From positions 1-64,000 of the forward strand of contig NZ_JAKIHN010000008.1 of NCBI RefSeq assembly GCF_021608185.1: 64,000 nucleotides of DNA, in the 5' to 3' direction. The DNA comes from Flavobacterium anseongense (GTDB lineage: Bacteria > Bacteroidota > Bacteroidia > Flavobacteriales > Flavobacteriaceae). This document shows, in pieces, positions 34,674-41,105 of the stretch. Made by a program: the position numbers and the translations under genes. The notes beneath the pieces are model-generated. The model had not been told where the DNA came from and searched no databases. It saw only the letters and a program-made list of their open reading frames with translations. Numbering within the stretch: position 1 is the first letter of the stretch; each line of letters begins with the position of its first letter.

Positions 34674-35210
34674 ATGAGAACTGTACTTTATCTTGCACTA
34701 TTATTGGCTTCATTGCTATTTTCGAGTTGTACTAATGAGCAAACACTTCAAAAGTACTTTGTAGAAAGCGCTGAAAAGAAAGATTTTATTGAGTTGAATG
34801 TTTCACCAAGTATAATCAATATTGATAAAACGAAACTTACAGCCGAACAAAAAACAGCTTTAGGGTCGTTTGACAAAATGAATATTCTCGCTTTTAAATT
34901 GGATGAAACCAACAAAGCACAATACGATGTTGAAAGTCAAAAAGTGACGAAAATTCTAAAAAATGAAAAGTATCAGGAACTGATGAAAGTTGGTTCGGGG
35001 AGAGATGCTGCCTCGGTAAGTTTTGTTGGCGATGAAAATCATATTGATGAGTTTATCCTTTTTGCCAAAAAGAAAGAAAACGGTTTTGCAGTAGTTAGGA
35101 TTTTAGGTAATGATATGAATCCAAATAATATTATGAATATGATATCGTTATTGCAAAGTTCCAATATTGATATGGATGCATTAAAACCATTACAAGGGTT
35201 AGTTAAATAA
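34674..35210 (+). CDS. DUF4252 lipoprotein, second copy
   Basis: A 178-residue predicted lipoprotein (lipobox LFSSC, Cys19). The mature part shows the DUF4252 layout again: KKDFIELNVSPSIINIDKTKL, then LGSFDKMNILAFKLDETNKAQYD, and NHIDEFILFAKKKENGFAVVRILGNDMNPNNI. The two DUF4252 proteins differ in anchoring: the upstream one is soluble or signal-peptidase-I cleaved, this one is lipid-anchored. Last gene of the sigma operon, followed by two hairpins. Confidence 0.87.
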   Translation: MRTVLYLALLLASLLFSSCTNEQTLQKYFVESAEKKDFIELNVSPSIINIDKTKLTAEQKTALGSFDKMNILAFKLDETNKAQYDVESQKVTKILKNEKYQELMKVGSGRDAASVSFVGDENHIDEFILFAKKKENGFAVVRILGNDMNPNNIMNMISLLQSSNIDMDALKPLQGLVK

Positions 35211-35221
35211 TTTTTGAATAG

Positions 35222-35280
35222 AGGCGAGGATTTATCTCGTCTTTATTTTTGATATGAAGGCGGGATTTATCCCGCCTTTT
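35222..35280. terminator. Twin hairpin terminator
   Basis: Two successive hairpins: AGGCGAG with CTCGTCT (35222-35242) followed by T-rich DNA, and AAGGCGGGA with TCCCGCCTT (35257-35278) followed by TTTTATTTTTT. They lie between the convergent sigma operon and the carotenoid operon, and the second can stop transcription from both sides. Confidence 0.85.
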
Positions 35281-35722
35281 ATTTTTTAAAATATTTAAAC
35301 GGAACAATCAACATTCCGAAACATTCACCATCTTCTTTTCCAAGATGTTTGTGATGCATTTTGTGTGCTCTTCTTACCGCTCTTGCATAACGATTATCAG
35401 CATTTCTAAACAATTTAAATCGTTGATGAATGAAAATATCATGAACGGTAAAATACGCCAAACCATAAGCAAAGATTCCGAGTCCGATTGCCAGACCAAT
35501 TTCGAGTATATCATTTTGCCAAAGCAAAAAGAAGCCAATACTCACTACGGCGTAAAAAATAAAAAAAGCATCATTTCTTTCAAACCAGGAATCATGGTCT
35601 TTTTTGTGATGATCGGCGTGCAATTTCCATAGAAAACCGTGCATGATGTATTTATGACTGAACCAAGCCATAAATTCCATAATGCAAAACGTGAGGATGA
35701 AAACTAAAATATTTACTAGCAT
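35279..35722 (-). CDS. crtZ: Beta-carotene 3-hydroxylase CrtZ
   Basis: A 147-residue integral-membrane hydroxylase of the fatty-acid-hydroxylase class. Four histidine clusters for a di-iron site are visible: HKYIMH (23-28), HADHH (35-39), HDIFIHQRF (94-102) and HKMHH (120-124). Four hydrophobic stretches surround them. CrtZ adds 3-hydroxyls to the beta-rings of carotene, giving zeaxanthin. It is the last gene of the operon and starts 3 bp after crtB, so it is certainly co-transcribed. The motifs and neighbours make this the most likely family member, rather than the CrtR or P450 type. Confidence 0.93.
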   Translation of the reverse strand: MLVNILVFILTFCIMEFMAWFSHKYIMHGFLWKLHADHHKKDHDSWFERNDAFFIFYAVVSIGFFLLWQNDILEIGLAIGLGIFAYGLAYFTVHDIFIHQRFKLFRNADNRYARAVRRAHKMHHKHLGKEDGECFGMLIVPFKYFKK

Positions 35723-35725
35723 GAT

Positions 35726-36565
35726 TTATAATAAATTCAGATGATAATTAACATAACATTTCGCCAGGAGCCCAAACTTTTCATAATCAGGAACACGGAT
35801 TCGGGTGTTTTTGATTTCAACAGAAGGTGTTTTTTTTAGCTTTGACAACAATTTTTTGTAATAAATATAAGCCGTATAAACTCCGAATTTTGCTTCCAAC
35901 GGCAATTTTAAAATCCCTTGAAATCCTGCTTCAAAATCGGCTTCAATTTCTTTGATGATGGCATCTTTTGAACAATCGTCTAACCTTGATAAATCAGTAT
36001 TAGGGAAATAGGTTCTGTTTAAATCTTCATAATCGGTTTTAAGATCTCTTAAGAAATTTACCTTTTGAAAAGCAGAACCCAGTCGCATTGCGGACTGTTT
36101 TAATTCATTAAATTTCTTTTCATCACCATTCACAAAAACTTTCAGGCACATCAAGCCAACTACATCAGCCGAGCCATAAATATAATCATTAAATTCATCA
36201 ATTGTTGTATATTCTTTTTTATGTAAATCTAATTTCATACTGTTCATAAAAGCGGTAATCATGCTTCGTGGAATTGCATATTTATGGACAGTATGTTGGA
36301 AAGAATTGAGTACGGGATTTAAACTTATCTTGTTTTGCAGCGCACTTTCCAGATCTTTTTCAAACATTTCGAAAAGTACTTCTTTGTCATAATCATGAAA
36401 GGTGTCTACAATTTCATCAGCAAAGCGCACAAATCCATAGATGTTATAAATGTCTTGACGAATAGTAGATGACAACATTTTTACAGCAGCAGAAAACGAT
36501 GTGCTGTAGGATTTAGTAACGTTCTTGCTACAATCGAATGATATTTTATCAAAAAGGGATTTCAT
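35726..36565 (-). CDS. crtB: Phytoene synthase CrtB
   Basis: A 279-residue squalene/phytoene synthase. The two Asp-rich magnesium sites are present as DEIVD (D50, D54) and RDLKTD (D174, D178), with QKVNFLRD just before the second. The conserved YGFVRFAD segment precedes the first. The enzyme joins two geranylgeranyl diphosphates to phytoene at the inner face of the membrane. The start is 13 bp after the crtI stop and the next gene crtZ begins 3 bp after its end. Confidence 0.95.
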   Translation of the reverse strand: MKSLFDKISFDCSKNVTKSYSTSFSAAVKMLSSTIRQDIYNIYGFVRFADEIVDTFHDYDKEVLFEMFEKDLESALQNKISLNPVLNSFQHTVHKYAIPRSMITAFMNSMKLDLHKKEYTTIDEFNDYIYGSADVVGLMCLKVFVNGDEKKFNELKQSAMRLGSAFQKVNFLRDLKTDYEDLNRTYFPNTDLSRLDDCSKDAIIKEIEADFEAGFQGILKLPLEAKFGVYTAYIYYKKLLSKLKKTPSVEIKNTRIRVPDYEKFGLLAKCYVNYHLNLL

Positions 36566-36578
36566 ACTTTCTATTGAA

Positions 36579-38039
36579 TTAAAGATTTTTTTGAATCAGT
36601 TCCGAAACCAGTTTGCCAGAGATTAATGCTGGAGGAACACCTGGTCCGGGAACGGTTAATTGTCCGGTGAAAAAGAGGTTCTTTACTTTTTTACTTTTCA
36701 ATTTGGGTCTTAAAAATGCTGTCTGAAGTAAGGTGTTGGCCAAACCGTATGCATTTCCTTTATACGAATTGTATTCTGTAATAAAATCATTTACACAAAA
36801 TGATTCTTTGAAAATAATGCTGTCTTTTACTGTTTGTTGAGTCAGTTTTTCAAATCGGGTAATAATTTTCTCGAAATATTCTTCCCTTATCTCAGGAATG
36901 TCTTGTAATCCAGGGGCTAACGGAATTAAAAATATTCCGGCTTCTTTTCCGATTGGTGCTGAATTGGCATCCGTTTTTGATGGGAAACTGGCGTAGAATA
37001 ATGGTTCTTCGGGCCATTTTGGAGTATCGTAAATATCTCGTGCATGAGTATCAAAATTAACATCAAAGAACAAAGTATGGTGTTCGACATTTTCTATTTT
37101 TTTGTCAAAACCCACATAGAATAGGAGCGAAGATGGCGCGAATGTTTTGCTCTCCCAATAGTTTTCTGAATAAGCCCGATGTTTTTTATCTAACAAACTT
37201 TCTGTATGATGATAATCGGCACCACTTAAAATAATGTCACCATTCACAATTTCACCATTTACTATTAGGGCATTGGCTTTTCCGTTATCAACATTAATTT
37301 TTTCAATATTCGAGTTTGTATGAATAGTCACGCCAAGTTCTAAAGCTAATTTTTCCATTGCCAAAATCACACTGTACATTCCGTTTTTTGGATGCCAGGT
37401 TCCCAAACCGAAATCTGCAAAATTCATAAAACTGTAGAAAGATGGCGTGTCTGATGGCTTTGCTCCAAGAAAAAGTACAGGAAATTCAAGGATTTGGATT
37501 AGTTTCGGATTCTTAAATTTTTTTCGAATGTCTTTAGAGATGTTTCCGAAAAACTGATTTACTTTTTTGACTGTTTCAAAAGTAATCAATTCTAAAGGAG
37601 AAACTCCGGGACGATAAACCAGGTCTTTTATAGCTATATCATAATTACTTTGGGCTTCCTTCATAAAAACAGCTAATTTTTGTCCGCTTCCTTTTTCTAT
37701 AGATTCAAAAGTGGTAATAATTTCAGCAAGATTGTCAGCAATGGTTATAAAATTTTTTGGACCAAAGTAAACCTGGTAAGCAGGAGAGAGTTTGATTAGT
37801 TCATAATAATCAGATGGTTTTTTGCCAAAATCAGCAAAGAAGCGCTCAAAAACATCAGGCATCCAATACCAAGTTGGACCAATGTCAAACGTAAACCCCT
37901 CTTTTTTTAACTGGCGCGCTCTGCCCCCAATAGTTTCATTTTTTTCGTAAATAGTAATATTATGCCCTTGCTGTGCCAAATAACAGGAAGCAGCAAGTGA
38001 TGAAAATCCGGAGCCGATTATTTTGATTTCTTTTTTCAT
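36579..38039 (-). CDS. crtI: Phytoene desaturase CrtI
   Basis: A FAD-dependent desaturase of about 486 residues. I start it at MKKEIKIIGSG, which places the Rossmann motif GSGFSSLAASCYLAQQGH at residues 9-26 as usual; the longer frame adds an eleven-residue leader not seen in the family. Other signatures are GGRARQLKKEGFTFDIGPTW (about 38-57) and the C-terminal FFTGQLTVPGPGVPPALISGKLV. CrtI converts colourless phytoene to lycopene with a trans configuration, in or at the membrane. The ATG lies one base downstream of a 9-bp perfect inverted repeat that encloses a -7-like box, a likely control point. It is followed by crtB and crtZ and preceded by the MerR-type regulator on the same strand. Confidence 0.95.
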   Translation of the reverse strand: MKKEIKIIGSGFSSLAASCYLAQQGHNITIYEKNETIGGRARQLKKEGFTFDIGPTWYWMPDVFERFFADFGKKPSDYYELIKLSPAYQVYFGPKNFITIADNLAEIITTFESIEKGSGQKLAVFMKEAQSNYDIAIKDLVYRPGVSPLELITFETVKKVNQFFGNISKDIRKKFKNPKLIQILEFPVLFLGAKPSDTPSFYSFMNFADFGLGTWHPKNGMYSVILAMEKLALELGVTIHTNSNIEKINVDNGKANALIVNGEIVNGDIILSGADYHHTESLLDKKHRAYSENYWESKTFAPSSLLFYVGFDKKIENVEHHTLFFDVNFDTHARDIYDTPKWPEEPLFYASFPSKTDANSAPIGKEAGIFLIPLAPGLQDIPEIREEYFEKIITRFEKLTQQTVKDSIIFKESFCVNDFITEYNSYKGNAYGLANTLLQTAFLRPKLKSKKVKNLFFTGQLTVPGPGVPPALISGKLVSELIQKNL

Positions 38040-38040
38040 T

Positions 38041-38072
38041 TTGTTTAACAAAAGTAAATAAAAGTTAAACAA
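38041..38072 (-). promoter_or_regulatory. Inverted repeat around a -7-like box just upstream of crtI
   Basis: On the minus strand the sequence reads TTGTTTAAC, 14 bases, then GTTAAACAA and, after one further base, the crtI ATG. The 9-bp arms are perfect complements. TACTTTTG (38056-38049) inside fits the -7 consensus TAnnTTTG, but no TTG lies at the expected -33 distance. It could be an operator for the neighbouring MerR-type regulator, or an mRNA hairpin that hides the crtI start. Confidence 0.5.
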
Positions 38073-38091
38073 TAAAAAAACGTTTTAACAA

Positions 38092-38988
38092 TTATATAGT
38101 ATCCGTCAGATTTTTGATAGATGTAAAAGTCAATAAATTATCAGAGCACAATTTAGTATCGATGCTTTCTACCATTCTGCCAATAGTCCAAAATTCCGAA
38201 TTGTCGATTAGTAGTTCTTTTTGGACTTCTTTTATATAGTCATTAACTAATGATTTGTTTGGCTCAACAGTCATATAACAAACATAAATTATATTATCAA
38301 AATATTTTTTTACATCTTTTAAACTATCAATCGGTACACTTTCTCCCAAATATATGGTTTTATAACCGTTAAATTGTATTTCATAATTTAAATACATTAA
38401 GCCAAGTTCATGTATTTCATTATCTGGTAAATACAAAACAAAAACTTTGTCATGTTTTGTAGGCTCCTGAATTTGAAGTTTTTCGGTATTGATTAGTAAT
38501 TTCTGCTTAATTAAGTAACTGATGAAATGTTCATGCGCAATTGAAATAGTATTGGTTTGCCATAAATAACCAACTTCTTGAATGAAAGGAATGAAAATAT
38601 CGAAAAAGACTTCGCGGAACGATTTCTCAGAAAGTAATTTGTCATAGGTTTTTAAAAACAGTACCTGATCAAAATTCATCATCGCCATTTTAAAGGAACT
38701 AATCGCGTGACTTTTAAAGCTTTTATCAGATATAATTTCGTTTGCCAGTTGAGGAATTCTTTCCTTAGACAGCTTAGAAATATGTGAAATTTTGTAGCCG
38801 TGATTGTGCAATAAGGTTATGTTTAAAAGCTTTTGCAGATTTTCAATATCATACAAACGGATATTTGTTTCAGTACGCATGGGTTCGAGAACATTATATC
38901 TTTTCTCCCATATTCTGATAGTATGAGCCTTGATTCCGGTTAGGTTTTCCAGGTCTTTTATGCTGAAAGTATTTTTAATATTGTTCAT
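38092..38988 (-). CDS. MerR-family regulator with cobalamin-binding domain (CarH/LitR-like)
   Basis: A protein of about 298 residues, started at MNNIKNTF. Residues 8-75 form a MerR winged helix (FSIKDLENLTGIKAHTIRIWEKRYNVLEP). Residues about 90-170 make the four-helix cap seen in CarH, with the Trp-x9-Glu-His motif W143...E153 H154 (WQTNTISIAHEH). Residues about 180-290 are a Rossmann-like cobalamin domain with E191-x-H193-E-L-G196, where His193 would be the lower cobalt ligand. In CarH, adenosylcobalamin holds the dark tetramer on DNA and light releases it. The residue after Trp143 is Gln, where the Thermus thermophilus protein has the His that ligates cobalt after light exposure. First gene upstream of crtI, crtB, crtZ; it very probably controls them. 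Confidence 0.85.
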   Translation of the reverse strand: MNNIKNTFSIKDLENLTGIKAHTIRIWEKRYNVLEPMRTETNIRLYDIENLQKLLNITLLHNHGYKISHISKLSKERIPQLANEIISDKSFKSHAISSFKMAMMNFDQVLFLKTYDKLLSEKSFREVFFDIFIPFIQEVGYLWQTNTISIAHEHFISYLIKQKLLINTEKLQIQEPTKHDKVFVLYLPDNEIHELGLMYLNYEIQFNGYKTIYLGESVPIDSLKDVKKYFDNIIYVCYMTVEPNKSLVNDYIKEVQKELLIDNSEFWTIGRMVESIDTKLCSDNLLTFTSIKNLTDTI

Positions 38989-39009
38989 CTTTTGTAGAAA
39001 AATAATAAA

Positions 39010-39078
39010 CAAAAATAGCATAATATTTTTACTAAGTGAAAAAAAACTAAAAAAAGAGTAAACTTATAATAGAGTTTA
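39010..39078 (-). promoter_or_regulatory. Possible promoter and operator of the CarH/LitR-like regulator
   Basis: On the minus strand TATTTTTG (39017-39010) fits the -7 consensus TAnnTTTG, 21 bp before the ATG. Further upstream is the inverted repeat TAAACT-N8-AGTTTA (39059-39078), whose GTTTAA core also occurs in the repeat before crtI. No clear -33 TTG was found. This is a tentative call. Confidence 0.35.
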
Positions 39079-39122
39079 ATCTTGAACCGTAACTAAGAAG
39101 GAATTACCTTGCTGAAAATAAA

Positions 39123-39171
39123 AATGCCCAATAAAAATGATTAAGTAAGCTTATCATTTTTATTAGACATT
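39123..39171 (-). terminator. Strong terminator of the tRNA operon
   Basis: On the minus strand a 19-bp stem (two G-U pairs; the inner 12 bp AATAAAAATGAT/ATCATTTTTATT are perfect) with an 11-nt loop is followed by a T-rich tract. It begins 13 bp after the tRNA-Leu gene. Confidence 0.85.
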
Positions 39172-39183
39172 TCCATTTATTCG

Positions 39184-39265
39184 TGACCACGATCAGATTC
39201 GAACTGACACGTCTTGCAACACCACCCCCTCAAGATGGCGAGTCTACCAATTTCTCCACGTGGCC
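39184..39265 (-). tRNA. tRNA-Leu (GAG)
   Basis: An 82-nt type II tRNA. The acceptor stem is GGCCACG with CGTGGTC and A73. The anticodon stem CCATC/GGTGG closes the loop TTGAGGG, anticodon GAG. A long variable arm and the T arm with CAGTTCGAATCTG follow. It reads CUC and CUU. CCA is not encoded. It is last in the operon of two tRNA-Lys genes and this gene. Confidence 0.94.
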
Positions 39266-39305
39266 TAAAACAAAAAAAGCCAAACAAAATCTGTTCGACT
39301 TTTTG

Positions 39306-39378
39306 TGACCCGACTGGGGCTCGAACCCAGGACCCCATCATTAAAAGTGATGTGCTCTACCGACTGAGCTATCGAGTC
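39306..39378 (-). tRNA. tRNA-Lys (TTT), second copy
   Basis: A 73-nt cloverleaf: acceptor GACTCGA with TCGGGTC and A73, anticodon stem CATCA/TGATG around CTTTTAA (anticodon TTT), and T arm CTGGG/CCCAG. It is identical base for base to the copy at 39405-39477, and separated from it by 26 bp and from tRNA-Leu by 40 bp. CCA is not encoded. Confidence 0.96.
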
Positions 39379-39404
39379 TTTGGCAAAAAGAAGCAGAAAA
39401 TTTG

Positions 39405-39477
39405 TGACCCGACTGGGGCTCGAACCCAGGACCCCATCATTAAAAGTGATGTGCTCTACCGACTGAGCTATCGAGTC
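39405..39477 (-). tRNA. tRNA-Lys (TTT), first copy
   Basis: A 73-nt tRNA identical to the following copy at 39306-39378, with anticodon TTT and CTTTTAA loop. It is the first gene after the promoter at 39502-39533. CCA is not encoded. Confidence 0.96.
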
Positions 39478-39501
39478 TTTTTCTTTTCTTGAATGCGGGT
39501 G

Positions 39502-39533
39502 CAAATATAAGACCTTATTATTTATATTTCAAA
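39502..39533 (-). promoter_or_regulatory. Promoter of the Lys-Lys-Leu tRNA operon
   Basis: Read on the minus strand, TTTG (39533-39530), 20 bases, then TATATTTG (39509-39502), which matches the Bacteroidota TTTG/TAnnTTTG promoter. It is followed by GCACCCG, the same start region as at the tRNA-His promoter. Confidence 0.75.
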
Positions 39534-39604
39534 GCAATTTTATTATAAATTTGCCTTTTTTTGACAAAGGACGTTAACGGCTTAATTTATAAGGTTTTAT
39601 TGTA

Positions 39605-40123
39605 ATGAAGAAAGTTATTTTGATTGGTTATATGGCTGTTGGGAAGACTACAATTGCTCAGGTACTGTCAGAAAAAATGGAGACTAAATGGGTTGACTTA
39701 GATAGTTTGATCGAAAAAAAAACTAATTTAAGTATCAGCGAACTGTTTAAACAGAAAGGTGAAGTTTACTTTCGAAAAATTGAACACGAAATTTTCAAGG
39801 AAATTACAGAGAATGAAGAAAATTTAATTATCAGTACCGGAGGGGGAACTCCATGTTATGCGGATAATCATTTACTGCTCAATGGCAAAAATTCTATTTC
39901 AATTTATTTGAATGCTTCACTATCTCTTATTTTAGAAAGACTTATTTCAGAAAAAAAAACAAGACCTCTTGTTGCCAATCAATCCCAAGACGAATTAAAA
40001 GAGTTTGTCGCCAAGCACTTGTTTGAAAGAAGCTATTTTTATAATCAAGCTACTTTTAAAGTTAACATCGACAATAAAACCCCGGATACAATAGCCCAAG
40101 AAATACTTCAGTATTTAGACTAG
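39605..40123 (+). CDS. aroK: Shikimate kinase
   Basis: A 172-residue kinase of the shikimate pathway. Walker A GYMAVGKT (8-15) binds ATP, DLDSLIE with D33 contacts shikimate, FRKIE with R57 is the shikimate-binding arginine, and STGGGTP (78-84) is the usual glycine loop. The lid region, with ERLISEKKTRPL, follows near residue 117. It phosphorylates shikimate at C3 in the cytosol. Its 3' end overlaps the convergent PyrR-like gene by 9 bp. No other aro gene is in the window. Confidence 0.96.
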   Translation: MKKVILIGYMAVGKTTIAQVLSEKMETKWVDLDSLIEKKTNLSISELFKQKGEVYFRKIEHEIFKEITENEENLIISTGGGTPCYADNHLLLNGKNSISIYLNASLSLILERLISEKKTRPLVANQSQDELKEFVAKHLFERSYFYNQATFKVNIDNKTPDTIAQEILQYLD

Positions 40124-40612
40124 ATAGGCATGATTGTTTTTGTTTTCAAATACAACATGAACATGTTCTTTTAATGAAGTCGATAGTGAGATGCCTTTGA
40201 AGTCAGCTTTAACCGGAAATTTTTTGTGATTTCGGTCAACCAAAACTGCTGTTTTGATTTTTTTTACAGGCGTTTCTAAAAAGTGTTTAACACCATATAT
40301 CAGTGTGGTACCCGAGTTTAATACATCATCAACCAAGACTATGCTTTTGTTTAGGTATAGTTCATTTGGAATCGAAGTAGTGATTTTGGCAGAAGGATTT
40401 TGTTTGTCAATCTTAACCTCACAAAGTGTAACTTTTAAATCAGAAATGTTTTTTAAAACGGAACCTATTTTTTCTGCAAAAACATAACCATTATTTGCAA
40501 TTCCGGCTATGATTACTTCTTTTTCTTCGGCAAAAGTCTCGTAAATCTGATAAGCAATTCTTTTGATTTTATGATCTATTTCCAGATGGTTGAGAATTAT
40601 ATTTTGACTCAT
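40115..40612 (-). CDS. PyrR-like phosphoribosyltransferase
   Basis: A 165-residue type I phosphoribosyltransferase. The PRPP-binding loop is IVLVDDVLNSGTTL (about 91-104). The end, AVLVDRNHKKFPVKADFKGISLSTSLKEHVHVVF, is the pattern of PyrR, the uracil phosphoribosyltransferase and RNA-binding attenuation regulator of pyrimidine genes. The regulatory function is not certain in Bacteroidota and could be a plain salvage enzyme, so I leave the symbol empty. It is convergent with aroK and the two stop codons overlap by nine bases. Confidence 0.85.
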   Translation of the reverse strand: MSQNIILNHLEIDHKIKRIAYQIYETFAEEKEVIIAGIANNGYVFAEKIGSVLKNISDLKVTLCEVKIDKQNPSAKITTSIPNELYLNKSIVLVDDVLNSGTTLIYGVKHFLETPVKKIKTAVLVDRNHKKFPVKADFKGISLSTSLKEHVHVVFENKNNHAYLV

Positions 40613-41105
40613 GATATATTTTTTTCAAAGATAGGTAAATGTTAGCTTTCACAAATTTAAAAGAGGCATGTTTTTATATGAGAATTATAGTATTTAAAAA
40701 CGGCTTTGCATTGATGTTCCTTTTGTAATCAGCTATTTTAATTCATATATTTACATTTGAACTTTTTTTATTCAATATTTCGTATATATTTGCGACCTTT
40801 AATGTTGTAAATCAGTTAATATATAAAAAAAATCAACGGATTAAAACACATAAAAGACCAGTAAAAATATAAGAATAATACGACTGTTTCGATGTGGCAT
40901 ATCGATGTTTTTTACAGTTTAACGATTAATCATTAAAATTCATTAATCATCCTTTTTTTTATATGGATTTCTTATAAATTTACGCTCCTGATTTTTTTAG
41001 GATATTTAAATAATTTATAAATTTCCGTTTAAACGTTTAAAATTAAATTATTAAAAAATTGCTTTATTTATAATTAGTGCTTCACATAGTCCCAAAACAT
41101 ATATC
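40613..41105 (+). other. Long leader region before the first giant surface gene
   Basis: No gene found. TATATTTG at 40785-40792 fits a -7 element, but no well-placed -33 was seen. Downstream on the plus strand a small hairpin (TCGAT/ATCGA, 40889-40905) precedes a T run, and a second imperfect hairpin (GATTAAT/ATTAATC, about 40924-40949) precedes a run of eight T (40952-40959). This could be a transcribed leader of about 300 nt or a short RNA ending there. Confidence 0.4.

Noticed and set aside
39214..39504. Open frames with repeated peptide across 39214-39504 on both strands.
   Set aside because: They are translations of the two identical tRNA-Lys genes and the tRNA-Leu gene.
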